This document shows, in pieces, positions 1 through 51,000 of a DNA stretch of 64,000 nt (position 1 is the stretch's first letter; each line of letters starts with the position of its first letter). The translations under genes and the position numbers were made by a program. The notes beneath the pieces are model-generated. The model did no database searches. It saw only the letters and a list, made by a program, of their open reading frames with translations, and was not told where the DNA came from. Source of the stretch: Atrichornis clamosus (lineage: Eukaryota; Chordata; Aves; Passeriformes; Menuridae); contig WBMZ01000175.1 of NCBI GenBank assembly GCA_013400975.1, positions 323,501-387,500 of the forward strand, given 5' to 3'.

Positions 1-39523
<39,523 letters not shown>

Positions 39524-39546
39524 GGCGGCCGCCTGGCTGCGGGAGC

Positions 39547-39554
39547 GGGGCGGG
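39547..39554 (+). promoter_or_regulatory. Sp1/KLF-type GC box
   Basis: GGGGCGGG on the plus strand, about 25 bp upstream of the CACUL1 ATG. It may fall within the 5' UTR rather than upstream of the start site. GC boxes are common in CpG islands, so this is a weak individual call. Confidence 0.4.
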
Positions 39555-39555
39555 A

Positions 39556-39573
39556 TCAGCGCCCGCCGCCCAT
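39556..39573 (-). other. short upstream ORF (5 codons) before the CACUL1 start
   Basis: An ATG at 39573-39571 has G at -3 and G at +4 and encodes Met-Gly-Gly-Gly-Arg before a TGA. It ends 32 nt upstream of the main ATG and is out of frame with it. If the mRNA starts upstream of 39573, this uORF would be scanned first and could lower translation of CACUL1. Its presence in the mRNA is inference. Confidence 0.45.
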
Positions 39574-39651
39574 CGCCGCCGCCTCAGGCCCGGCGGGGCT
39601 CGGCGGGCTCGGCCCGGGCCCCAGCCCAGCTCCGGCCGCGCCGCGCGACAC

Positions 39652-39659
39652 TTCCCGCC
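39652..39659 (+). promoter_or_regulatory. E2F-type site
   Basis: TTCCCGCC on the plus strand (GGCGGGAA on the gene strand), about 130 bp upstream of the ATG. This fits the E2F core. For a gene that activates CDK2 at G1/S such a site is plausible, but E2F-like words occur by chance in CpG islands. Confidence 0.45.
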
Positions 39660-39700
39660 GGGCGGAACACGGCAGCCGCGCCGGGCGGCACCGACGCGGG

Positions 39701-39719
39701 GCATGCTGGGGGATGTAGT
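39701..39719 (-). promoter_or_regulatory. ZNF143/THAP11 (SBS-type) promoter element
   Basis: The gene strand reads ACTACATCCCCCAGCATGC. This closely follows the extended ZNF143 site, in which ACTACA sits next to a CCCAGCATGC-type core, found in many housekeeping promoters. It lies about 180-195 bp upstream of the ATG, a typical promoter-proximal position. Confidence 0.75.
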
Positions 39720-39800
39720 CCGGCAGGGAGGAGATACTGCCGGGAACACGGAAGGAGGTGCGGCCGGCCCCGCGTCCGTCACCTCGTCCGTCCCCGCCCG

Positions 39801-39807
39801 CTTCCGG
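39801..39807 (+). promoter_or_regulatory. ETS-family site
   Basis: CTTCCGG on the plus strand (CCGGAAG on the gene strand), the usual ETS/GABPA core, about 280 bp upstream of the ATG. Similar TTCC words follow nearby. It is plausible in a TATA-less promoter but not decisive. Confidence 0.45.
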
Positions 39808-39920
39808 GTTTCGCTCTTCCCGGTTCCTCAATCCCGGCAGGTTTTCCCTGGAGCAGGGAAGCTCCGGCAGGGCCTGCCCTGGCGCCCCGTTCCCCGGAGC
39901 GGAGAGCGGGCGCCGTGCCG

Positions 39921-39938
39921 ACAGCGCCCCCTGGCGGG
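39921..39938 (-). promoter_or_regulatory. CTCF-type site at the upstream edge of the promoter
   Basis: The minus strand reads CCCGCCAGGGGGCGCTGT, matching the CTCF core (CCnnCAGGGGGCGC) including the downstream CGCT. It lies about 400 bp upstream of the CACUL1 ATG, where the CpG island ends and CR1-rich sequence begins. Occupancy is not shown by sequence. Confidence 0.65.
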
Positions 39939-40022
39939 ACCGCGGCGGCCGGAAAAGGACAAGCCGCTGGAAAAGGGATCAAACGTGGATCGGGATGTCA
40001 CACCGCCCTTGCCGCTCTTCCT

Positions 40023-40125
40023 GAGCAGCCTGAGCTAGTGGAAGGTGTCCCTGCCCATGGCGAGGGGCTGGAGCAAAAGGTTCTTTAAGGTCCCTTTCAA
40101 CCCAAACCGTTCTGTGACCTGTGAA
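40023..40125 (+). mobile_element. CR1 LINE, short 3' end
   Basis: A copy of about 100 bp reads CTAGTGGAAGGTGTCCCTGC, then TTCTTTAAGGTCCCTTTC and AACCCAAACCGTTCTGTGA. It is the same CR1 3' region as at 38652 and 40268, and starts about 85 bp from the CTCF-type site. It has lost the clean terminal tail repeat. Confidence 0.82.
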
Positions 40126-40267
40126 GTGCCTGCACAACACTGCTCGCTTACAGTGGTTCCATTCTCCTGTTAATAGGGGGGAAAGCCTGCACGAATAATC
40201 TATAAACACGTATGTCCTGCAATAAATCATGAAACAGTTTAAAAGTACTTTTTAATATACTCTTCGT

Positions 40268-40553
40268 CAGGAACTGTAGTGGTAGGACAAGGAGGAAAGG
40301 ATACAAATTGAAAGAGGGGAGATTTAGGTCAGGTATTGGGAAGAAATTCTTTACTGTGAGCATGGTGAGACACTGGAACAGGTTGCCCAGGGAAGTCATG
40401 GATACCCCATTCCTGTCAGTGTTCAGGGCCACTTTGGATAAGCCCCTGTGCAATCTGGTCTAGTGGAAAGTGTCCCTGTCCATGACAGCAGGGTTGGGAC
40501 TAGATGCTCTTTAAGGTTCCTTCCAACCCCTTAACATTCTATGATTCTGTGAT
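40268..40553 (+). mobile_element. CR1 LINE, longer 3' end (about 285 bp)
   Basis: It contains the CR1 3' sequence around GGTAGGACAAGGAGGAAAGG, GAAATTCTTTACTGTGAGC, ACACTGGAACAGGTTGCCC and TTTAAGGTTCCTTCCAACCC, ending in ATTCTATGATTCTGTGAT. The form with AGATTTAGGTCAGGTATTGG resembles passerine CR1 copies as I recall them. It is the best preserved repeat in the window and non-coding as it stands. Confidence 0.92.
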
Positions 40554-41678
40554 AATATTGCCTAGTTGCCTTCAAGTACACTTACTTTAGGTTTTATTTT
40601 CATTTTCACCTGGGTACTGTGATAGAAAAACTGAAATTAGTAGTTGGTTTTTGCTGAAAATAGGTTTCCGCTGTGTGGGTTTTTGCTCTTGCTTGGCAAA
40701 CAAAACAAAACAAAAAGTGCAAAATGTAGACAAAAAGAGGTGCCTTGCCTTGTTTCCAAAATGTCTCATAAGAAGTGAAAAGTGCATAATTTGTTTTCCA
40801 AGTAGAAACACCAAGTTCCATTTTAGCATGAAACAAAATTGTTCTGTTTTTTAAAAGCAGAAGATGTCACCGATTTCACAGCACTGTAGAACCATCTCAA
40901 GTTGCTTTGATAAAGGCAAGTGATGAAAACAATTTGTCCCTGCTGCATGGGAATGGCGGGGAGGGTGTTCATACAGTTTTGAACTAAAAGGGTTTTTCTT
41001 AGATGAGAAGATCACACCTTGAACATCAACGCTCGGCTCAAACCAAGAGAGTTCTCTCCATTTTCTGTCTTGGCAAACTCCAGTGAGTCACAGTGTTGTC
41101 TTGGAGTCCAAAAACTGATTTGGCACATCACGCATAGACCTTAGACTACAGGTTCAGCACATTCACACGCCTGCTTTGGCTGTTGATTTGTTTCTATCTA
41201 CACCTTAACCACATCTGGAAAAAGAACAGACAGGACATTTTTCACTCTGCTGCAGTTTGCGTTTACTGAGTGGGATGTGCAATGCAATGCAAGTATCAGC
41301 AGAGTCATTTATAAATGGATGTTAAACTTGGAAAGCTAAAGCAGCAAACAATTTTCAGCTTAGGTAAGTGTTGTGGTTCTCTGATAATCACAAAGTAAAT
41401 GAAGTCTGCGTATCTTCACTGCATCAGGAAATACATGTTTGTGTTCTCAACCCTCAGAGCAACTCCACTGCAGCCTCCTACTCATCCGCTCTCGCTGATC
41501 TCAGGAGCAGGGCTCAGATTGTTTGCCAGTATTTAAAAACCTTGTGACCTGAGGAGGAATCAGAAACTTACTCTTACCAGCTGATCTTTATCTTTGTTTT
41601 AGGAATTTCAAAAGTGCTTGTGTTAGCATCTGAGGGCATCTGAGAGTGGAAAAGTAAGAAAAAGAGAGCATTTTTCAG

Positions 41679-41734
41679 TTCTAGAATTTCTTCTTTTCTT
41701 TTTCAATTCTAGGATTTCTTCTTTTCTATTTCAT
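41679..41734. repeat. two-copy tandem repeat, 28-bp unit
   Basis: TTCTAGAATTTCTTCTTTTC at 41679 is followed 28 bp later by TTCTAGGATTTCTTCTTTTC. The two 28-bp units differ at about three positions and are pyrimidine-rich. Confidence 0.85.
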
Positions 41735-41783
41735 ACTCTCTTGTTGCCCACACCTATTTTAGCTAATTTACTGACCTGCTGGG

Positions 41784-41805
41784 TGTTTGGTTTGGTTTGG
41801 TTTGT
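41784..41805. repeat. short GGTTT pentamer repeat
   Basis: About four consecutive TTTGG units (GGTTTGGTTTGGTTTG within the tract). A minor simple repeat. Confidence 0.8.
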
Positions 41806-42492
41806 TGATTGGGGTGTTTTTACCACAATCTTTAAAGGTGTGTCGTCTTCCTAATCCCTTTTCACAACGTTCCTGTCACTGTGACCACACTCGCTGCACT
41901 TCCTTGTGGCAGGAATCCAAAAAAAAAGCTTAGGAAATCCTTCGCCAAGCATTTCTCTACCGAGTCTCCTCCGTTGCCTTGTGCAACAAGGCAGCTCATC
42001 TTACCAATCAAACCAGAAGCTCTCTCTTGCCTCCCATAAGGCAAGTGCCAAGCTGCAGCAGCCATCTATGGCTCATGCTGTTCAAAATACGACTGCACGC
42101 TGATAAAGGCACTATCAAATGGTTCATCTCTGAAGCAGCACCTGTTTTTGCACACACCACAGAGACTTTCCTTTTTTCCTCGTCAGCGCGTGAAAATTCG
42201 ATTCAGGCTTTAAGTACTTTCTTGGCAAAGTTACATTTTGAAACACCACAGCTCTAATTATTTTTACTATTAGCTTAGAACACCGCACAAAAATGCAATT
42301 CTGACAAGACCTGAGGATCCTCGCGTCTCTGTAACATCCCTGGAGACTTGAGACTTGTCTCTATTGTAACTAGCTCGTCGGTAGATTGTAGCAATTTCGA
42401 TGACAAAGTAACTTGCAGATGTCACACTTTCATTTCAGTCTCCTGGCTCTCTCTGTAATTACCCAGACAAGTATCAGACCCATTTGTTACAT

Positions 42493-42541
42493 CTTCATCT
42501 TTTTTTTTTCTTTTTCTTTTCTCCCTTTTTTTTTTTTTTTT
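42493..42541. repeat. polypyrimidine/poly-T tract
   Basis: A nearly pure T/C stretch of about 49 bp ending in 16 T (42526-42541), in intergenic DNA. Low-complexity, with no element attached. Confidence 0.9.
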
Positions 42542-45500
42542 GGCTCTGAACGTCTGATGATCAGGTCACAGCCACAAGCTTTGCTATAAATTAAAAGGGA
42601 AGATTTCCTGACAGTGCCCATCCATGGAAAGTGTGAGGCATTAAAGAAATATTTGCTACACAGAACTTCATAGAAATGAGACTCAAGGAAGTTTTTCCTT
42701 CTAGGTTCTCAGAAACAGATTGTGACACTTCCTTCTGCTGAATGCTTCCTCTGGTGTAATTTCAATTTTATATGAACATTTCTATCAATCAGATAAGGGT
42801 ATTTTGGTTTACTCATCTATTTGTGTTTATAAAGCAGAATTGTTTGGCAGCCCAGAAGAGCTGTTTCTGTGTCCCAGCTGGGTGTTAAGTAATACATGAG
42901 GCATGTTGGGAAAAGACATGCATGTTTTGGTTTATTTCCTGCTATTGATAATAAACATTATGACATGGATACAACCCTTATTTTAAAACAGACCATTTTT
43001 CCTTATTTCCCCAGCACCAAGTCCACCATTGTCAGTAGCAAAACTTTCATTGATTTCAATGGGATTTCAATCAAGCTCTAACACAGCATGTAAAATGCTT
43101 TTCAGATTTATAGCTCTGGTTCTAAAAACCAAATAAAAAAAGAAAAGAAAATAATTCTGACAAAAAAGAAAAATTAATGCTAAGCAGAGCCTTAAATAGC
43201 AGTGTGTCAGGAGGAGCAGGGAACACAGCCCTTTCAAAGGCAAATAAGACATCCCCTTGTAGAGTGCTGGCAGAGAGCAGATAAACCAAAAAAGAAAGTT
43301 TAGGTGCTTGTTATTTTTGAGACATATTTTGAAATTGATGACTTGCTCAGGCACAGGGAACTGATTGTCCCTCTGCAGGCTGGCAATTCGTGGCATACCC
43401 CTTCCAATAGCAACTACCAGTTAGAGTAAGCCAATTACCATAATGTTTTCTTGAAAATGTGCCTGTTATGGGGTAGAGAGACCACCCTTAGTGTTTCTTG
43501 TCTATATATAATCTGTGAACATGGACTATATACAGTCTCTATCATTTTATTATGATGTCTCAGTTGGTCTGCCTAGGGGGGAAAAAAAAACCCAACAGGA
43601 AAAAAGACAGTGTATGGAATAAGTCCTTGGGAAATAAAGGCTGTTAACATGTTTTACCAGCAGTATCAGTTTCTGAGAGTTCAGTGTAAGCTGTCGCAGC
43701 ACAAGCAGAAATCACCTGCCTGAAGGGGAACAAGCCTTGCCATCTTCCACAGGCAGAAGCGCCATTGTGAACAAAGGAAATTCCAGCTAATCCCCACCAA
43801 GATAGCAGGAGCGTGCTCTGCAGAGGGCCTTTGGTGGCGAGGAGAAGCACACAGCCACCACACAGCCAGGGAACAGTGGGGTAAATGCAAGCTGCTGATC
43901 AAAGCCGAACACAGGCACCCCAGGGATGCCTGTCCTTTCCCTGTACTGTCCCACAGAGAAGTTTTGCAGGACACAACAAAAATACATAGTCAAACCAGAT
44001 CATACTCACCTGAAATGAACAAAAGGGTCACACCAAGGTCTGCTCCTGGTACCCCTGGTGCATACACAAAAACTCAGCCTGATAATTTGCATGCAGGGTA
44101 CATGGGATAGTTTTACACAAGGCTCAAGTGCATCCCTGATTCTGTCCTTCAGCAAGGCTGTCGTTGTCCTCCTCCCCAGCCTTACAAAGAGAACAGGACC
44201 CAGAAGTCCGTGAAAACGTTTAAAATGAAAATATATTTTCAAACAAGCTCACCTTTCTCTGCCCAAATGCCATCAACAGCAAGATATTAGGCACACAACA
44301 ACTACAGGAGTATATCCACTGAAATTTTTCCAGTTTGCCCACTAGTGGTCCCATTCCCTGCATCGTCCGTGCCTGGTGTGAGGGCCTAGAGTGCACTAAT
44401 TTTCTATAATTAACACGACCAACCTCATTTGGTCTCCCATAAAACCAGTGTCCTTTTGTGCACAAGCCGTATTTAAGCTCAGAGCTTAAGGTTCGCTCCA
44501 TACCTGCCCTGTGTCGCGTGTGTCCTGACACCTTTCTCTGCCAGGTCCTGTCATCTTCCTCCCTCATAAATTATTAAACAGGATTATTCTCAAGGTCTCT
44601 GCCACTGAGTTCCTGCACAGGGGAGCAGCTCAGTATTTGGCCCATGGGCAGAGAAGACAAGACAGCCCTGCACAGCCGTGTTCCCTGGGCCAGAGCCCCA
44701 GCTGAGCACACCCTGGCTGCTCTGTCCCATCACTCAGGCAGGAAAAGCAGTGTCCCAGCCCCAGCCCCGAGGGCTGCAGGGTGGGTGGTGTGTGCACCCT
44801 GCAAGACAGGACGCAGGTTTTGCTCATCTGGGTTTGGTTTTACAGCACCAATACTAAGCACAATTCTTTTAGCATAATTGCACTACAAACATTTTTGTGG
44901 CATGTGATATGGGTTAATCCTTCTGACTACGGGTGTGACCAGACTATTCTGTCCCATAAGCCAGTGTCTAAAGGAACTCGTGTTATCTAATAAAATATAT
45001 TACCTGGTATCCATTACTAACCTCATTTTGGTTGTTTTTAGGGCCTTTAGTCCACCAGTCTCATTTATCTGGATGACACTGGGCCATTGCAAGCAACAGA
45101 AAGGAGTCTCTGAAAATGTGTTCAATCCCTTACAGAACCAGCCACCTGGAGCTGTGCAGGCTGTTCCACCAAAGCTGTTTTCCAACCTGGCATTAGCTGT
45201 CCACAGCTGGGACCACAGGAGCGGGAAGGTCATCCAGCGACAGGTGTTTATAGGGCAGCATTTGGAAATAAACACAGAAGTCCTGGATTTATTAATGCAG
45301 AAGGGAGAAGCAAAACAGCATGTACATTTTCTGCTGTTTCATCATGTTTCCTCATCTGACTTGCTCCATAATCTCCCGGTAATCTTCTGCTGAGCCCCCG
45401 CCTCCACTCGGGTGTGCAATCTCTTGTAAGATCTCTAAAAGCACCCCATTTATCAAATAAGTGCCTCTTGATGAAAAGAAAAAAGCAAACTCTAGAATTC

Positions 45501-47399
45501 TCAGAGCAGATTTTGTTTATTTTATTACTAAGTGTTTAATTTCTTTCTCAGAATGTATTCAGAGAGCCTGCAAGAATCCGTGAAAACTTTGGTTCCAGTA
45601 AAATAAAATACATAACAGTATGCATTAAGTAATGTTTTCAGAGACTCTGCCAAAGCTTTTGAGCTTTAATCTTAAACTCAGGTTTCCCTTTCCAGATTTT
45701 TAGCTGAGAATGCAAATATAGAGATGTGTTGTGTGTAAAAGCATGAGAAGTTTTGTCACTTAAAAAATAAAGTGAAAAGAGTTTTGATATTACCTGATGC
45801 CACCAGGATTCTCTCAGGAGTGAGAAACATTTTTAAAAGGGACATTATCCTATACTGAGGGATAAAATTTAGGAGATATTTGGAAGTTTTTCATAATAAG
45901 AGTGAACAGAGGGAAAACTTTCATCCCTCTTAGACTTTAAGCAGGTAAATGTAACAGCAGCTTTGTACTTATAACTGAGAACCATTCGTGCAACAAAACA
46001 TTCTGGTTTGATTTCTCCAAACTGAAAATAAAACCCTCAGTGTAAACAGCTCTCACCCAGTACAGCCAACTGTAAATGGCCTAGAGGTGGAGCCAGTCAT
46101 CTGCAGGGCTGAACACAGAGGAACAACATTTTCTGAGCAATTATACAGGAAAACTGGAAAACAGGAACAATGTAAGTCATGTATTTGCTTGAATAATGGC
46201 TATGTGGGTGTGATACATCCTCACCAGCAGTGAGCAGCAGGTTACTGGAAGGTTTAGAATATATTTGTGATAGCCACAAGGGAATTTCTCAGGGGAAATG
46301 TGGGAAGGGAGCCTGGGGTGGGGAGGAAGAATCATTGCACAAATGAAAACCATGTATAAACGGAAAGAGAACAAGCAGCACCTCCCTTGCAGAGTAATGC
46401 TTTGCTGTCCTACCACACAGAACCCTGCTCCTGATGACTGTCTTTCACAATGTTTTTAGGTGTTAAGCAGCAGCTCTCTCGCTGTTTCAAAAATAGGTCT
46501 TTCTAGGACGGTTTAGTCAGATAGTAGGAAAGCTTTCTTCATCACATCTTTCATTGGCTTTCATATCTAAGACATTCTGGAAAATAATTTGCACAGCACT
46601 TATCTGGGCTGGCATGAGCTACCATTGTGCAGCAACAAAAGAATGGGTGCCCAGTCTTTGTTTTGTGTTAGATACTGGATATCGACTTCCTCAGGCTTTG
46701 TAGTTTCTCAGAAAATGGAAAAATAGCATCCCTAGTTCCTCCTGCTGGAAGATAATGCATGAATTCATCACTTCTTGAGTTTTAAACTGGACCATTATAT
46801 TACCAAAGCTATAAGAGAGGAGATACCAGTCCATTAAAACTTTTTTTCTTATAATATGCCACAGTGGGAAAGGCTTTAAAGAGATTCTGTCACATGGGTT
46901 TTTTCATCTGCTTTCAATTCAGTACTTTCAAAGGAAGGTCCACCCATGTATTCTGTGGGGCCTGGTGCCACTTCCCACTTTCTGTTCTGCATTGCCCCGG
47001 TGCCTAGAAGTTGACACCTGCTCTGGTTCACTCCAAAATCTCTGCAGCCAAACTAATGTCCCCTCTGTAAAATACTTTATGGTGAAAGGAATCACCCAAA
47101 TGCAAGAAGTTTTATAGACAAAGTTAAACACAGAACTAACAAGTGCAAGGGATTTTTATGTGTGATTATCCGAGGACCAGAGGCACACAGATGCCAGGCT
47201 CTATCCTGTATTACTGCCCTTCCCAGCACACCAAGTGGCCTTATCTTAATCAAACTTCACTATCAGTGCTCCAGCCTCATGCTCTTCAGTCTGCCCAGAG
47301 CTTTGGCGTTATTCACCACCCACAACCTTGTCTTGTCTGGCTTCTTTGCTCAGTAGTCTCTAATTTTCTTCCTACTTCTTCAGTTATTTCTTCCCTTCA

Positions 47400-48000
47400 G
47401 ACTCTCTTCCCCCGCCCATGTTGTGTTTGTGTCCCTGTGTTTCTCTCCTCCCTTCCCTTCTGGCAGTAATACAACCTCAGCATATCCAAAACCTCAAAGG
47501 CAGCTTTTACTCTCCCTCCAGACTCCCTCCCTTATCTCCTTCCCTTACCTCCTCTCTTGGGCACAGTCCCATCATCCCACCTGGATGCTGCCCTGGCTTG
47601 GGCCTTGGTGTTCCACATCCTGCCCTTCTTGAAAGCTGGTTCAGGTAACATTTTGGCATTCACCCTCTCTTACCTCCCCAAAGGTGTAAGTCTCCAGAGC
47701 AGATTCTTTCCTCTCTTACAGTGGCCTATTTTTTTCACTTCCCCTCAACAGACATGGTAATGTTCCCCCCCTTATCCATCAAACCATGTTACCAAACCAT
47801 CACAGACTCCTCTTGAGTTTCTGGACCCTCTTCTCCATTGCAGCAAACAGAAGCTCGACTTTCAAGGCTCTTTATGATCCAGTTCTTGTTTTTCATTAAG
47901 TGTCAGGAAACCAGTTCTGTCCTCTAATCCATTCAGGATAAAAGCCCTTATCTCTCACTTGTTAAAACACTCACTTAGGCACCTTTGTGCTTTTTTCCCA
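47400..48000 (+). mobile_element. probable ancient L2-type LINE relic
   Basis: Several words occur in the order expected of the L2 LINE 3' region. CCCATCATCCCACCTGGATG at 47568-47587 matches the L2 stretch encoding the last part of the reverse transcriptase frame. At 47833-47885, CTCCATTGCAGCAAACAGAA and then TTTCAAGGCTCTTTATGATC match the L2 words around CCATTGCC...AAGTCC and TTCAAGGCCCTCCATGATC. The region is strongly CT-rich on the plus strand, also as in L2. It is too diverged to encode protein. Family assignment is from memory, and the boundaries are rough. Confidence 0.5.
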
Positions 48001-51000
48001 GGCAGCTATAAGTATCTGTGAAACTATCCTCATTATCCTTATAATTCTCCTGTGACATTACGTCAATAAAATCCTTAAGCGCGAGGCTGTGGGTTTGCTG
48101 AAACCCTCTGACTCAGAGTGGCTCATGTGTCCTCCTGCCCCCCTCCCTGTCTATATCCGCTCGTCAGTTCTGGCTGACAGTGGCATCCCTGAAGGACAGA
48201 CATCACCTTTCTCTTTCACAGCCCCCACCACAGCGGGATCTTGATTCCTGACCAGCTGCTGCATTACAACAGCAGGGGAGTCAATCAATCCGTAGCCTTT
48301 TCCCATCAAAATTATGCTTCAAATTTTTTTTTCTACTGGCAGATTTGTCCCAAGTTCACCACAGCCTGCAGGAATTTAGATGCAAACGACAGAGCTAACA
48401 TTGCATAGTAAAAGGAAGTAATGAGCTAGCAAGAACATTGATGAGCGTTATTGAAGACTAATTCTGACTTCATGCCAGAATGAAAGAAAAAGTAAATATG
48501 GAATTCCTGGCAGCGTATCAGCAGAAAAGTGATAAGAACAAGCAAAAGCATTCCTATGCTTTTTTATACGTTTTTTTATATGTACCATATTTTCAACTCA
48601 CACCTTTTCTTCTATCAATTATTTGAAGAACTGGCAGAACTTACCAGGAAGTAAGAATACAAACAGGAGGCTTTTAAAGGAGTCTAGGACCAAAGCACCT
48701 TTTAAATGTCATCTTTTGATGTTACAAAAAATATCAAATCCCGTCCCATTTTTTTGGTTGTTCCATGGTAATAAATAGTACCAACAGATTATGCTTCAGG
48801 TCAATTAGTTTCTCTATTATTGCAACTCCATCTTACAAGTTGCTCCTTCCCTACTTCAAGGTTGATTCACCAGGACAGATTTTATTCCTAAATCAGAGAC
48901 CTCTCCACTTGGCTTCATAGATGTCTCTCTTGAAATGAAAGCAGAATTCAAAGAAAATACTCTTTTATATTCATATGGTCAAAACCATTCTGTTTCCCAG
49001 TTAGACAACAATTTCAAAGCCATAAATCTTTCCGAGGACAACTTTTGCTGGCAGAATTATAGTGGCAGCAGAGTTAGTACAGCATTCCTAATTCCAAACA
49101 CTACCAGTCTGACATACGCCTAAGCCTGGAACAGGGAGATGAAGCCTTTAAATAGCTTCATTCATTGTTGCAATTTCTTTGATAAATATCAGCTGAAAAT
49201 ATCACACAGGATCAAAATCATCGTGGAGATGCTACAAAAACCAGAGTGAATGGAAAACAATGCAGGAGGAAACACAAACAAAATAAGTTTTACTGTGAAT
49301 AAAAGGAAAGGTGGGGGACAATAATAAATCACTAGTCTTCATGTGTATTCATTACTGTGGCTTAAGGCATGTGGAAATTTTACTGCAAAACTCACTGCTG
49401 CAATGCTTAATTAAGAAAAGCACAGGGGCTGTGCTTTTACTGTTACAGCTGAATCTATCAACCTTTCGTAGGATTTTCTTCAAGCATTCTCTGATAAGGT
49501 GCAATGAGAATTACCATATTCTAGGTGAGGTTTTATCTGCTGCTTTGTAAAACAAGGTAACTTATTTGTGAAAAAAAAAAACCCAACCAAAAAAACCAAA
49601 GAAAATCCACATAAAACCTAAATAAATAAATCACTATGGAGGAATTACTTGAATTAGACAAAGCAAATTAAACACTTAGTAATCTTAAATAACTAACTTA
49701 AATAAAAAATGTAGCAAGTAGGCTGTCATATGTGTTACTTTCATAGATAGGAATTGCTTTAAGTTCTCTTTAAATATTTCTTTAAGTGAAACAGGTAAAG
49801 AAAAGCCCATATGACAATAATAGGGGGAATTAGGTCAGCTTCTGAACTCATCTGTCAGTGAAATGCAGCACGTCTCCAGCTCACACAATTCCAAAATCAT
49901 TTAAAGTGATTGTTTTCAAGTCAATCTTCCATCACCCACCTTTCTTTTTGCCAGAGGCCAGGAATAGCACCTCATAATTTATCTTCTATGTCAAGCTTTG
50001 CAACAGCTGCCCCCTTCTGAGCCACTGAACTCAGTTTGCTGCATCTGCTTTCAATATACACACTGGAACCACATTTTCTCTGTTGCATTCACCTGTCAAA
50101 AATGGTTTAGGAGAACACGCTTCAGATGCTGCTAAGAAATTCTACATCCACAAGACTCATCCTCAGCTTAGAATTCAGTGTTTTTGTGAACTGTCTTGAA
50201 AAGCATACAGAGCTTCAACTCATTGCAATGAACTACTGCTCTTGATTTATGGGTTGGATGCCAGAGACAAGTTGGTTGGTAATTTTTAAATTTTTAAAAT
50301 TAGAAGTTTCCTTGTACCCAAACATTCAACATTTCTACCCAAACATATACTGAAAGCTTCCACGTTCTTTTCCCAAACGCCTGGCACTGCAAGTATTCTG
50401 GAATACTTTTCTCAGATAAGTAAGGAGTTCCTGGAGCTTTTCTTAGTTCCCAGATCAGGGCTGAATGCCCTACCCGTGCTGGCTCTGTGAAGATAAGGCT
50501 CAGGCAAGACAAGCCCTTGTCCCTCTCCATCTTACCTTTGATGTTCTGCTTTAACCAGAAGCAAAACTTGGGTGCACCTTGAAGTGAGGGCGCTTTGGGC
50601 AGTTGCCTGTTCTGGGCAGTCAGGAGAAGGATGTACCTCGGCTTGTGTTTGCCATTCAGCACAGATGGGCCACCCTTCCTTTCAGGAAAGCTGATGACAA
50701 GATGCCAGTGCACTCAGGCTGCTGTGCACAAGCTCTTCCTTCTCTGCAACTTGCCAGAAAGTCTCTCTGGCTTTTCACATTGCTCTAATGGAATTTAGCC
50801 TGATCCAGTAGGAACAACACTGGGGGAAGGGACCACAACCCTCACACCATTTATTATCTGATGTAGGAGTCCATTGTCTGCACAATTTGCTGAGCAGATG
50901 TTGGACAGGATAAAAAGACAAAGGGAGAAGTCTCCTGAGGTTGAACCTCACCATACCAGGTTATTTACCTGTTTCCACACCCTCGCTGCTCTGAAGCCAC

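Larger units (their letters stand above)
40554..47399. other. intergenic region, no gene found
   Basis: AT-rich sequence upstream of CACUL1. Apart from the 28-bp tandem repeat, the GGTTT repeat and the poly-T tract, I see only scattered short open frames, the longest being 152 codons at 44935-45393, with no domain, codon or splice support. Confidence 0.65.

Noticed and set aside
44340..44356. Possible second CTCF site around CCCACTAGTGGTCCC
   Set aside because: It lacks the GGGGGC core and is a short palindrome-like word; too weak to call.
44935..45393. 152-codon plus-strand ORF
   Set aside because: No recognisable domain, no splice or promoter context, and an overlapping antisense ORF of similar quality.
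50300..50713. 137-codon minus-strand ORF
   Set aside because: No family resemblance and no evidence of splicing or conservation.
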